Source: Sphingomonas sp. Leaf357
GTDB taxonomy: Bacteria; Pseudomonadota; Alphaproteobacteria; Sphingomonadales; Sphingomonadaceae
Direction: 5' to 3'
NCBI RefSeq assembly: GCF_001423845.1
Contig: NZ_LMPM01000001.1
Span: 1,631,398-1,695,397, forward strand
DNA: 64,000 bases
Below the pieces are notes generated by a model that did no database searches, had not been told where the DNA came from, and worked only from the letters and a program-made list of their open reading frames with translations. A program made the translations under genes and the position numbers. Shown piece by piece: positions 1 to 8,019 of this stretch. Position 1 is the stretch's first letter. Each line of letters starts with the position of its first letter.

Positions 1-14
1 CGGGGAGGATCAAG

Positions 15-2063
15 TCACACCGGCGTGATCAGGATGTTCCCGAACGCATCGACGGTGCCGATGTGGCGGGTCTCGATCAGCGTGGTCGAATCCATTTCGG
101 TGACGATCGCCGGGCCGGGGATGACGTCGCCCGCCTCCAGCTTCGATCGGTCGTAGATCACCGCCGCCTGCTGCGCGCCGTCCATCCAAAGCGTGTGATC
201 GCGCAGTTTGGCCTGCGCGGGATCGCCGTCGCCCCTGGCCAGTTCGAGCGCGGGCAGTTCCAGTGCGCGGCCGGATGCCACCGCACGCAGGTTCACCAGC
301 TCATGTTCGGAATCCATGTTGAAGGTGAACAGCCGCGCATGTTCCTCGTCGAACCGTTGCGTCAGCGCGGAAAGACCTTCGGCTTCCAGCGTCGCGAGGT
401 CGATCGTCATCGGTACTTCGAACGCCTGGCCGGAATAGCGCACGTCGATCTCGAACCCGGTCTCGATCTCCTCCTCGGCCACGCCATCCTGCACCAATTG
501 CGCGCGCACCTGGGCGTCCATCTCGCGCAACAGGGTCAGCACCGCCGCCAGATCGGTTTCGGACAGGCGCTTCGACAGCGAGCGCGCGGTTTCGGTGCGC
601 ATCCGAGTCGTGGCATCGCCCAGCGCGCACAGCACGCCGGGGCTGACCGGCGAGACCGCCGGATAGCTGCCCATCAGGCGCGCGACCGCATTCACATGCA
701 ACGGGCCAGCGCCGCCGAAGCCCATCAGCGCGAAGTCGCGTGGGTCATAACCCTGCTGCACCGAGATCATGCGCAGCGCGCCGAACATGTTCTCGTTTAC
801 GATATCGATGATGCCGCGCGCGGCCTCCATCAGGCCGATGCCGAGCGCATCCGCGATCGTCTGCACCGCTTTGGTCGAGGCCGGGCGATCGAGCTTGAAC
901 GCCCCGCCGAGCAGATTTTCCGGCAGATAGCCCAATACGACATTGGCATCGGTCACGGTCGGCAGCGTGCCGCCCTTGCCGTATGCCGCCGGCCCCGGCA
1001 CCGCGCCCGCGCTCTGCGGGCCGACGCGCAAGGCCTTGGTCAGTTCGGGCACATAGGCGATCGACCCGCCCCCGGCGCCGACCGTCTTCACGTCGAGCGA
1101 CGAGGCCCGCACCGAGAGATGGCCGACCTCGGTCGTCCGCACGCGGCGCGGCTCGCCATGTTCGATCAAGGCGACATCGGTCGAGGTGCCGCCGACGTCG
1201 AGCGTCAGGATGTTCTTGAGGCCCGCATTCTTCGCGACCCACAGGGCGCCGGTGACGCCCCCCGCCGGCCCGGACATCAGCAACCCGACCGGATGCTCCT
1301 CGGCCTTCTGGCTCGACATCAGCCCGCCATCGGAGCGCAGCAGTGACAGCCGCCCGGTCATCTCGACCTTGGCCAGCTTGTCGCGCAGATTGCGGACATA
1401 GCGCCCGACCAGCGGCCGCACCGCCGCATTGGCGACCGTGGTCAACGTGCGCTCATATTCCTGCATCTCGGGCAGGACGAGATGGCTGAGCGAGATCGGC
1501 ACGCCGGGCAGGATCTCCGCCGCCAGCGCCGCGACGCGGTCCTCGTGCGTCCCGTTCACATAGGCGTTGATCAGGCTGACGGTCAGCGCCTCGATGCCCT
1601 GCGCCTTCAGCGTTTCCAGCGCGGCGCGGATGTCAGCATCGTCGGTCGGCCGCACTTCCTGGCCGGCGGCGTTGATCCGGCCCTTGATCTCGACCGTATC
1701 CTCCAGCTTGGCCAGCGGCTCGGGCTTGGGCCACACGATCCAGCCGGCGAGGCCGCCGGGCACGAAGCTGCGCGCGATCTGCATGATCTGGCGATAGCCT
1801 TCGGTGGTGACGAGGCCGACGCGCGCCCCCTTGCCCTCCAGCACCGCGTTGGTCGCCACGGTCGTCCCGTGCAGGAAATACGCGATCTCGGTCGGCGACA
1901 CTCCGGCCGCCGCGCACAGCGCCTCGACACCGGTCAGGATGCCTTCGGAACTTTCGGCCGGCGTGGACGGCGTCTTGTGCCGCCAGAAATCGCCATTGCC
2001 CTCATCGAACAGCAGCAGATCGGTAAACGTGCCGCCGACATCGACGCCCAAGCGATACCCCAT
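15..2063 (-). CDS. hyuA-like: Hydantoinase A / N-methylhydantoinase-like ATP-dependent subunit
   Basis: 682 aa, full length for the HyuA/OplA family (acetone carboxylase beta, N-methylhydantoinase A, 5-oxoprolinase N-terminal half). The N-terminus carries the ASKHA phosphate motif DVGGTFTD (residues 8-15), followed by HGTTVATNA near 65 and a second DVGGTSTD near 291; GAGGGSIA follows near 330. These are ATP-binding elements of the family. Such proteins usually work with a HyuB partner, which is not visible here; only 14 bases remain beyond the stop, so hyuB could lie outside the window. The methyltransferase gene upstream ends 5 bp from this start, so the two are probably co-transcribed. The family is sure; the substrate (a cyclic amide, lactam or ketone) is not known. 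Confidence 0.85.
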   Translation of the reverse strand: MGYRLGVDVGGTFTDLLLFDEGNGDFWRHKTPSTPAESSEGILTGVEALCAAAGVSPTEIAYFLHGTTVATNAVLEGKGARVGLVTTEGYRQIMQIARSFVPGGLAGWIVWPKPEPLAKLEDTVEIKGRINAAGQEVRPTDDADIRAALETLKAQGIEALTVSLINAYVNGTHEDRVAALAAEILPGVPISLSHLVLPEMQEYERTLTTVANAAVRPLVGRYVRNLRDKLAKVEMTGRLSLLRSDGGLMSSQKAEEHPVGLLMSGPAGGVTGALWVAKNAGLKNILTLDVGGTSTDVALIEHGEPRRVRTTEVGHLSVRASSLDVKTVGAGGGSIAYVPELTKALRVGPQSAGAVPGPAAYGKGGTLPTVTDANVVLGYLPENLLGGAFKLDRPASTKAVQTIADALGIGLMEAARGIIDIVNENMFGALRMISVQQGYDPRDFALMGFGGAGPLHVNAVARLMGSYPAVSPVSPGVLCALGDATTRMRTETARSLSKRLSETDLAAVLTLLREMDAQVRAQLVQDGVAEEEIETGFEIDVRYSGQAFEVPMTIDLATLEAEGLSALTQRFDEEHARLFTFNMDSEHELVNLRAVASGRALELPALELARGDGDPAQAKLRDHTLWMDGAQQAAVIYDRSKLEAGDVIPGPAIVTEMDSTTLIETRHIGTVDAFGNILITPV

Positions 2064-2068
2064 GTCGT

Positions 2069-3196
2069 TCAGCCCTTGCTTGCTTGGTCTTTGATCGCGC
2101 CGATGAAGCTGATCGGCGGCAATTGCCCCTTGAGGTAGACCGGGTCGCGCGTGCCGCGGACCAAATTGTCCTTGGTGAACCCGGCGTCGAGGAACGCCTG
2201 GTCGTAATCGAGGCTCTTGAACCCGGCCGAGAACGGCTCGTTGGCATTGTTACCGAACCAGCTGGTCAGCAGGTTTTCGAACGGATCGGAGGCGTAGGAG
2301 GCACCGCCGTCATGGATCGTCACGCCGCCCGGCGCGAGCAGGCGGTTTGCCTCCTTGAACAGGCCGCGGATCACCGGTTGCGGGCATTCGTGCGTGACGA
2401 GCATCGACACGACGATGTCGAAATAGCCGTCCGGAAAGTCGGTCGCGGTCGCGTCCTGCTGGCTGAAATGGATCGGAACGCCCATCGATTCCGCGCGGCC
2501 ATGCGCGTAGCGCACCTGCGGGCCGCCGACGTCGACGCCATAGACCTCGGCATCGGGATAGGCTTCCTTCCACGGAAGGGTCGTGAAGCCGGGGCCGCAG
2601 CCCATGTCGAGGATGCGCTTCGGCTTCAGATCGGGAAAGCGTTCCTTGACGAACGCGGCATGCGCCACGCCCAGCCCGTCGTTGCGTGGGCCCAGTCCGC
2701 CGAACGAGAACACATGCACGCCGCGATCGTAGAGCGCGCCGGCGAACGTATCGTCCGCGCTCAGTTCGGTGTGGAAATTGCCCGGCATGACGTGGATGTC
2801 GACCGCGTCGACATAACGCGGGATCGGCAGGTCGGGATTGGTGCGCAGCGTGCCGAGATCGCCCGGCCTGGGCTTGGCCGCTTCGTCGATCGTGTCGAGT
2901 TGCCGTTCGACACTTTCGCCGACCGTATCCCAGAGCAGTTCCTGCGCCGCGCGCCCGATGACGTTGGCGCCGCGATAGTAGAAGCTCTCCTCCATGAGCG
3001 CTTTGGCCTCGCGCACGGTGCCCGGCGCGCGGCCATGCCTGGTTTCGAATACGGGGCGCTGACGCTCCTGATAGACGGTGCGCATGCCGGGGAAGAGTTC
3101 GACGGTGAACATCTTGCGCAGCGACGAGACGAAGGCATAGCGCGCCGCCTCGTCATGCGTTTCGGATGGCAAGAGGGCGTGGCGTTCCTGGATCAC
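2069..3196 (-). CDS. Class I SAM-dependent methyltransferase
   Basis: 375 aa. The SAM-binding motif I ILDMGCGPG lies near residues 195-203, followed by the acidic end of strand 2 (EVYGVDVGG) and a motif IV-like stretch DIVVSMLVTHE. About 190 residues precede the Rossmann domain; this extra N-terminal part contains no motif I recognise and may be a substrate-recognition or dimerisation region. The gene sits 5 bp before the HyuA-like gene and 12 bp after a GlcG/HbpS-like gene on the same strand, so it is probably part of that operon. The fold is well supported; the methyl acceptor is unknown. A small-molecule substrate of the catabolic cluster is an inference from context. Confidence 0.8.
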   Translation of the reverse strand: MIQERHALLPSETHDEAARYAFVSSLRKMFTVELFPGMRTVYQERQRPVFETRHGRAPGTVREAKALMEESFYYRGANVIGRAAQELLWDTVGESVERQLDTIDEAAKPRPGDLGTLRTNPDLPIPRYVDAVDIHVMPGNFHTELSADDTFAGALYDRGVHVFSFGGLGPRNDGLGVAHAAFVKERFPDLKPKRILDMGCGPGFTTLPWKEAYPDAEVYGVDVGGPQVRYAHGRAESMGVPIHFSQQDATATDFPDGYFDIVVSMLVTHECPQPVIRGLFKEANRLLAPGGVTIHDGGASYASDPFENLLTSWFGNNANEPFSAGFKSLDYDQAFLDAGFTKDNLVRGTRDPVYLKGQLPPISFIGAIKDQASKG

Positions 3197-3208
3197 GGTG
3201 TGTCTCCT

Positions 3209-3625
3209 TCAGCGCAGGACGGTGAGGCCCGCGGCTTCCACCGCGGCGACGATGATGGCTTCGTCGACATCGGGCAGCCCGCCCGAAACCGCCGCGGCGC
3301 CCACGGTGACGCCGTCCTGTTGGACGACGACGCCGCCGCCGAGCGGCACGAACGCGCCGCCGGTCGCGGCGGTGATCGCGGCGACCGCGCAGGGGTCGGT
3401 GAAGATCTTGCTCAGGTGCAGCGACGTGCGGTTGAACCCCAAGGCGGTGCGCGCCTTTCCGGTGGCGGTATCGACGCCGAAGATGCCTTGGCTGTCGCTG
3501 CGCATCGCCAGGCGGATATGCCCGCCGGCATCGGTGACGACGACCGACATGACGGTGACGCCGTGCTTCTCGCCCTCGGTGAATGCGGTCTGCGCGATCT
3601 GCGTGGCGGTGGCGAGCGCGACCAT
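3209..3625 (-). CDS. GlcG/HbpS family heme-binding-like protein
   Basis: 138 aa, the usual size for the GlcG/HbpS (PF03928) family. It shows the family pattern: an N-terminal helix, VVVTDAGGHIRLAMRSD, then the GGAFVPLGGGVVV and GAAAVSGG segments at the expected places, with a C-terminal helix. Members occur in glycolate, propanediol and aromatic catabolic operons, often without a proven enzymatic function. The start codon overlaps the stop of the upstream gene by 1 nt (TGATG), which suggests translational coupling. No signal peptide is visible, so it is probably cytoplasmic. Family assignment is good; the role in this cluster is open. Confidence 0.8.
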   Translation of the reverse strand: MVALATATQIAQTAFTEGEKHGVTVMSVVVTDAGGHIRLAMRSDSQGIFGVDTATGKARTALGFNRTSLHLSKIFTDPCAVAAITAATGGAFVPLGGGVVVQQDGVTVGAAAVSGGLPDVDEAIIVAAVEAAGLTVLR

Positions 3626-3969
3626 CAGCCGACCACCTCGGCCAGCGCGGCACCATCGAAGGCCGCCGCATCGCGCTCCTCGGTTATGACGCGCAGCACG
3701 CGCTTGAGCATCGCCTGCCGGTTCTCCTCGCGCGCGGCGTGGCGCTCGGGGGTCAGTTCGTACGCCTCGATCGCCGCCGTGGTCACGCTGCCGCCGAGAT
3801 CGGCGACAGCCTCATGCGTATCGAGCCGGTCGCGCAGCGCCGAGACCTCGGACATCAAAGCGACGAGCATGATCATCACGGCATCGACATCGCCCGGCTG
3901 AAGGTAATCGGGCCGGGACTGGCCGCGCGCGAAACGCCGGCGGGGCGTGCGAGGAGTTTCCTGATTCAT
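3625..3969 (-). CDS. Small hypothetical protein of the HyuA/methyltransferase operon
   Basis: 114 aa from an ATG at 3969 (MNQETP); an alternative ATG 36 bp upstream gives 126 aa. No strong ribosome binding site separates the two. The N-terminus is basic (RRRFARGQSR) and the rest looks helical, with DYLQPGDVDAVMIMLVALMSEV followed by an acidic helix. The segment with RDRLDTHEAVADL could form a short coiled coil. It ends in a TGATG overlap with the GlcG/HbpS-like gene, so it is probably the upstream member of that pair. I do not recognise the family and give no function. Confidence 0.55.
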   Translation of the reverse strand: MNQETPRTPRRRFARGQSRPDYLQPGDVDAVMIMLVALMSEVSALRDRLDTHEAVADLGGSVTTAAIEAYELTPERHAAREENRQAMLKRVLRVITEERDAAAFDGAALAEVVG

Positions 3970-4019
3970 CGCAGCCGACGCTAGGCCAAGCCGCGTGGGC
4001 GACAACCGCCGCTCCCGGG

Positions 4020-5621
4020 CTAACCGTTATCCGGGGAGGGCCGCACTCTGCGCCACGTCTTGGGATCGTCGGCATCGCCCTTGCCCGACCAGACGGCCCG
4101 GTCGGGATAGGGGAAGTGCGGTCGCGTGAAGCGGATCTGGTCGACCGGCCGCGGCCAGATCGGCGCGACATAGGTCACGCCGCGCCAGTCGAAATTATAC
4201 CCGACCAGCATGTCGGGCGCGTTGCCCTGTTCGACCCAATTCTCGAGCGCGGTCAGGAAATCGATATTGTCCGCGCCGTCGCCGTCGGACGAGCAATGCC
4301 GCATCCCCGGCACGGCATAGAAGCGGAAGAATTCCTTCGTCCGGTCATAGCCGCCCATCGTCCGCGCAACGGTCTCGTAGAAATCGACCGTCCCCATGGG
4401 GACGATCGAGGTGTCGCTCCATCCCTGATACCCGATGAACTTGCCGCCGGCTGCCTTGAACAGGCGGAAATCGGGATTGTCGGCGCGGTACAATGCTTCG
4501 TTGATCTGCAGGCGTTGGGGATCGCGATCGAAATCGAGATCCTTCAGCGTCCAGCTCGGCCCCGGACCGGGATTGAAGCCGATATAGCGGAACACGTTGG
4601 CGATGAAGTCGCGGTACTGCGCCTTGCGCGACGGACCATCGATATAATCGCCGATCCAGTTGAGTTCGGATCCCGGCATGACGCCGCCGTAGAAGCCGAT
4701 CGGCTTGCCCTTGCTGTCATGCGGCCCGGCATACATCCGCCGCGCCGCCTCGGCCTGTTCGGGTGTGAGGCAGGTGCCGGCGGCTTGCCCGGCCTTGCAC
4801 ATGATCGTCTCCGGCCGGAACCGGCACAGCCGCGCGTCGCCGATCACGCCATCCTTGATGCCGTCATTCTTGTCGCAAAGCGCGACCACCGCTGCGTGCA
4901 ACAACTGCGCCTCCGGCACGCCGAGGATCTCGCTGCCGTCCGCGCGCAGGTTCGCCTTCACCGTCCAGGCGATCTGCACCGCCGAACCGGTTTCGTTGAG
5001 CGGCGGCGATCCGCCGACGATCCCGGCAAAGTCCTCCGGGTAGAATTCCGCCTCGTGATAGGCCTGCCGTCCCCCGGTCGAGCAGCCCCAATAATAGCTG
5101 AGCCTGGCCGGCTTGCCGTAGAAGGCGGCGACCACGGCCTTGCCGGCGAGCGCGGCGACATGCGTGCTGCGGAAACCGAAATCGCCCTGCAGCTGGATGT
5201 TGTTCCACGCCCAGCGCCAGTCGCCGACATTGCCCTGATGCCCCATGTCCGAGCCGAGACAGGCATAGCCGCGCCGGAGCGGATCGTCGCACCAGAACAA
5301 CTTGGTCGTTCCGCACGCGCCGCCGCAGCCGCCCTGAATGTATTTTCCGTTCCAGCCGGTGGTCGGCATCACGATCTTGAAGCCGATCGTCGGGTTGATG
5401 ACGCCGTCGATCTGGCAGACCTCCCGCTTGTCGGGGCCGTAGGTGATGATCGCGGCGGAAACGATGCTGGTCGGCGCATCCTGCAGCGTGCCGAAATCGG
5501 TCGCGCGGACGGCGGCGCAGGCCTTGGCGGCATCGACCGGGGCTGCGGCGGCCTGAGCCGAAGCGTGGCCACCTGTGATAAGCAAAAGCATCGCGCCAAC
5601 GATCGTGAACAAGCGAATCAT
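4020..5621 (-). CDS. Tannase/feruloyl esterase family hydrolase (first copy)
   Basis: 533 aa, taking the ATG at 5621 because it is followed directly by a good signal peptide (MIRLFTIVGAMLLLITGG, cleavage near ASAQA). The longer open frame upstream runs through a dispersed palindromic repeat and is probably not translated. The catalytic pattern of the tannase family (PF07519) is complete: nucleophile in GCSTGGRQ (C180, S181), calcium-site-like CDKNDGIKDGVIG, Asp in GYQGWSDTS, and PGMRHC for the His and paired Cys. Family members hydrolyse aromatic esters such as gallates, feruloyl esters or MHET outside the cytoplasm. A second homologue lies at 35071-36900. The acyl and alcohol parts of the substrate are unknown. 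Confidence 0.88.
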   Translation of the reverse strand: MIRLFTIVGAMLLLITGGHASAQAAAAPVDAAKACAAVRATDFGTLQDAPTSIVSAAIITYGPDKREVCQIDGVINPTIGFKIVMPTTGWNGKYIQGGCGGACGTTKLFWCDDPLRRGYACLGSDMGHQGNVGDWRWAWNNIQLQGDFGFRSTHVAALAGKAVVAAFYGKPARLSYYWGCSTGGRQAYHEAEFYPEDFAGIVGGSPPLNETGSAVQIAWTVKANLRADGSEILGVPEAQLLHAAVVALCDKNDGIKDGVIGDARLCRFRPETIMCKAGQAAGTCLTPEQAEAARRMYAGPHDSKGKPIGFYGGVMPGSELNWIGDYIDGPSRKAQYRDFIANVFRYIGFNPGPGPSWTLKDLDFDRDPQRLQINEALYRADNPDFRLFKAAGGKFIGYQGWSDTSIVPMGTVDFYETVARTMGGYDRTKEFFRFYAVPGMRHCSSDGDGADNIDFLTALENWVEQGNAPDMLVGYNFDWRGVTYVAPIWPRPVDQIRFTRPHFPYPDRAVWSGKGDADDPKTWRRVRPSPDNG

Positions 5622-5644
5622 CACGCCTCCGACATTTAAGAACC

Positions 5645-5740
5645 CGTCACCCCGGACGTGTTCCGGGGTCCACGAGGCCGCAAACCAAAGCTTCTCGATC
5701 CTGCGGCGCAGTGGATGCCGGAACGAGTCCGGCATGACGA
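5645..5740. repeat. Dispersed palindromic repeat, type A
   Basis: Imperfect inverted repeat. The left arm reads GTCACCCCGGACGTGTTCC and continues to GGGGTCCAC; the right arm contains GTGGATGCCGGAACGAGTCC then GGCATGAC. The left arm is the same as that of the element at 31172-31279. It lies just upstream of the first tannase gene in the space shared with the divergent transporter gene. It probably forms a cruciform or RNA hairpin and pushes the tannase promoter to one side. Confidence 0.7.
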
Positions 5741-5780
5741 TAATGGCACGCCTAACCTGCATCACCACCGCGTCCACGCG

Positions 5781-5798
5781 GCATCGCTGATCCGATGC
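5781..5798. promoter_or_regulatory. Possible operator in tannase/transporter divergent region
   Basis: Perfect inverted repeat GCATCG-N6-CGATGC between the divergent tannase and GPH-transporter genes. Half-sites of this type also occur upstream of the LysR gene and of the acyl-CoA dehydrogenase gene, with different spacing. No binding protein can be assigned; GCATCG is common in GC-rich DNA. Confidence 0.3.
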
Positions 5799-5881
5799 AA
5801 CCGACATTCGGAGGTCTCTTCCCACCCCCTTCGCAAAGCCCTGCCTTCGCGTATCGTGCGCCTCTGCTCAAGGAGACCTGC

Positions 5882-7267
5882 ATGGCCGCCCGCCCGATCG
5901 ACGTTCCCGCCACCGCTGCCGGCCCCGTAGCGGCGCTCGATCGACGGACGATGATCGCTTGGGGGATCGGTACGCTCGGCCCGGTGACGGTGTTGACGGC
6001 GACCAACGCATTGCTGCTGCGCTTCCTCACCGATTTCTACGGGCTGGCCGCCGGGGTCGCCGCCACGCTGATCGCGGTGTCCAAATTCTACGACGCGTTC
6101 GCCGATGTCGCGATGGGCGTGGTCAGCGATCGCACGAAATCGAAGATGGGCCGCCGCCGCCCCTATCTCGTGCTCGGCGCGGTGCTTTTGGCGATCTCGA
6201 TCGTCGCGATCTTCGCCGCGCCCAGCTTTGCCAGCGAGACGACGCGGCTCGTCTACATGGCGGCGATCCTCGTGTTCTACGCCACCGCCTACACCGTCTT
6301 CAACGTGCCCTATATGGCGATGCCGGGCGAGATGACGCGCACCTATCACGAACGCAGCGAACTGATGCGCTGGCGCGTCTATGCCGTCGGCCTGTCGATC
6401 ATCATCGCGACCGCGCTCGGGCCCAAACTGCTCGACTGGTTCGGGGGCGGGCAGGGCGCCTATGCCAGGATGGCGCTGGTGTTCGCGCCGATCGTGATCG
6501 GTGCCGGCATCGTCGCGTTCCTCGGCACCGCGCGTGCGCCCTCCGCCGCGCGGGTGGCGACGCATTATACGATCGGCCAGCAGATCAGATCGGCGGCGGG
6601 CAACCGGCCGTTCGTCATCCTCGTGGCGGTCAAGTTCATTACCCTGATGTCGCTCGGCACGCAATCGATCTTCCCGTTCTTCTTCGAACGTATCCTGGGC
6701 GTGCCGAACAGCGTGCTCGGCACCTATTTCCTGTGCCAGTCGGCGATGTTCCTCGTCGCGCCCTCGCTCTGGCTGTGGGTGTCGGCGCGGGTCGGCAAGA
6801 AGGCGACGTTCCTCGCCGCGCTCGCGATCAGCGTACCGGCCTGGCTAAGCTGGTCGTTGGCGGTGCACGGCGAGGCGCTGGCCTTGGTCTATCTGCGCGG
6901 CATCATCATCGGCATCAGCGGCAGCGGCATCATCCTGATGGGCCAGTCAATGCTGCCCGACACGATGGAATATGATTTCCGCAAAACCGGCCTGCGCCGC
7001 GAAGGGCTGTTCGCCGCGCTCTACACCACGGTCGAGAAACTGTCCGGCGCGGTCGGCGTCGCGCTGGTCGGCGCGCTGCTCGGGGCGTACGGCTACATCC
7101 AATCGCGCGGCGCTACCGTGGTGCAGCCGGAGAGCGCGTTATGGGCGATCCGCGTGACGATGGCCTACGTGCCGACCGCGATCACGCTGGCGGGGATAGC
7201 GGCGCTGATCGGGTACAATCTCGACGAGCGCAAACTGACGGCGATGCGGGATGCGCCTGTGGCCTGA
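5882..7267 (+). CDS. GPH family (glycoside-pentoside-hexuronide:cation) MFS symporter
   Basis: 461 aa. The ATG at 5882 is chosen because AAGGAGA lies 5 bases upstream (5870-5876); an earlier in-frame ATG at 5795 has no such site. The protein has about 12 hydrophobic segments and the GPH/MelB loop pattern in the first half (KFYDAFADVAMGVVSDRTKS then MGRRRPY). Known relatives import glycosides or uronates with Na+ or H+, though sphingomonads also use this family in aromatic catabolism. It is divergent from the tannase-like gene, so it could import a product of that enzyme; this is inference. It ends at a palindromic repeat shared with the converging cupin gene. Confidence 0.85.
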   Translation: MAARPIDVPATAAGPVAALDRRTMIAWGIGTLGPVTVLTATNALLLRFLTDFYGLAAGVAATLIAVSKFYDAFADVAMGVVSDRTKSKMGRRRPYLVLGAVLLAISIVAIFAAPSFASETTRLVYMAAILVFYATAYTVFNVPYMAMPGEMTRTYHERSELMRWRVYAVGLSIIIATALGPKLLDWFGGGQGAYARMALVFAPIVIGAGIVAFLGTARAPSAARVATHYTIGQQIRSAAGNRPFVILVAVKFITLMSLGTQSIFPFFFERILGVPNSVLGTYFLCQSAMFLVAPSLWLWVSARVGKKATFLAALAISVPAWLSWSLAVHGEALALVYLRGIIIGISGSGIILMGQSMLPDTMEYDFRKTGLRREGLFAALYTTVEKLSGAVGVALVGALLGAYGYIQSRGATVVQPESALWAIRVTMAYVPTAITLAGIAALIGYNLDERKLTAMRDAPVA

Positions 7268-7276
7268 TCTAGGGCG

Positions 7277-7363
7277 TCACCCTCACCCTGCCGCGCTTCG
7301 CACTCCCTCCCTCTCCCGACGGGAGAGGGAAAAGACGCCGAAGGCGGCGAAGGGTGAGGGTGA
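7277..7363. repeat. Palindromic repeat, type C (CCCTCACCCT family)
   Basis: Outer arms TCACCCTCACCCT and AGGGTGAGGGTGA enclose an inner hairpin CTCCCTCTCCC / GGGAGAGGGA. The same family recurs at 18551-18648. It lies between the 3' ends of the converging transporter and cupin genes, where the RNA hairpin could act as a bidirectional terminator or mRNA-stabilising structure. Confidence 0.75.
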
Positions 7364-7397
7364 TATGATCGAACCCGATCCGTCCGCCGGACAAGCC

Positions 7398-7904
7398 TTA
7401 AGAAGCCGGCTTGATCGACAGCGAGATATAACCGCACGGGCCGATCGTCCCGCCATGCCCGATCTTCGCGCCGACATCGTCGAACAGCAGCACGGAGCCC
7501 GGCTTCATCGCGGCGCTGAACTTGGCGGTGCGGAAGGTGAAGGATCCGCCGAGCAGCACGAACATCTCCTTGTACGGCGCGGCGTGCATCGGCAGATCGA
7601 CATCGGCCGCGCCGACCACGATCTCCGCGCTACGATCGGCCTCTTTGGGCAGTTCGATGATGCCCAGCTTCTTGCCGGTCTTGAACAGCGGCACGATCCG
7701 CGCGTCGATGCGAAACGGCTCGACCGCCGAATCCCCATCCGGCCCGACGAACACGCGGTAGCCTTCCAGATGATCGAGGTCGGTGGTGAAGGCCGTGGTC
7801 GGCGGGCATGCCGGCGCGCGGCTTTTGGCCGCCAGCGCCGCCGGCGCGACGAGCACCGCGCCGAGCGCCGCGAGGGTCAGGCCGGTCTTGGCGATCGTCG
7901 TCAT
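7398..7904 (-). CDS. Secreted cupin-like protein
   Basis: 168 aa from the ATG at 7904, which has AGGAG about 8 bases upstream and starts a clear signal peptide (MTTIAKTGLTLAALGAVLVAP, cleavage near ALAAK). The mature part contains a single cupin-like beta barrel: LPMHAAPYKEMFVLLGGSFTF resembles the first cupin motif, and PGSVLLFDDVGAKIGHGG the second. The first motif lacks the usual two His, so metal binding is uncertain. It follows the TonB receptor gene by about 115 bp on the same strand and may be co-transcribed. Periplasmic binding or modification of the imported compound is possible but not shown. Confidence 0.65.
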   Translation of the reverse strand: MTTIAKTGLTLAALGAVLVAPAALAAKSRAPACPPTTAFTTDLDHLEGYRVFVGPDGDSAVEPFRIDARIVPLFKTGKKLGIIELPKEADRSAEIVVGAADVDLPMHAAPYKEMFVLLGGSFTFRTAKFSAAMKPGSVLLFDDVGAKIGHGGTIGPCGYISLSIKPAS

Positions 7905-7988
7905 GGCATCAGGCTCCTGGCATGGTCGTTGGGGGGGACATAAAAAGGGCCGCCCCGGCAAGCGGCGCGACCCTAGAGTTGGATACAA

Positions 7989-8008
7989 GGGCGGATCACG
8001 ATCCGCCC
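7989..8008 (-). terminator. Hairpin after the first TonB receptor gene
   Basis: Perfect inverted repeat GGGCGGATC-AC-GATCCGCCC starting 11 bases beyond the receptor stop codon. It is not followed by a clean T run, so it is either a weak intrinsic terminator or a processing and stability hairpin between receptor and cupin genes. Confidence 0.45.
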
Positions 8009-8019
8009 CCGAGGAGACA

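Noticed and set aside
63..1346. Long open frame antisense to the HyuA-like gene
   Set aside because: Arg/His-rich composition typical of the reverse frame of GC-rich genes; the minus strand has clear family motifs.
2084..3901. 605-codon plus-strand frame
   Set aside because: It runs antisense through three minus-strand genes with recognised motifs; no domain in its own translation.
7277..7363. Possible IS terminal repeat
   Set aside because: No transposase and no target-site duplication; it matches a second copy of a REP-like family instead.
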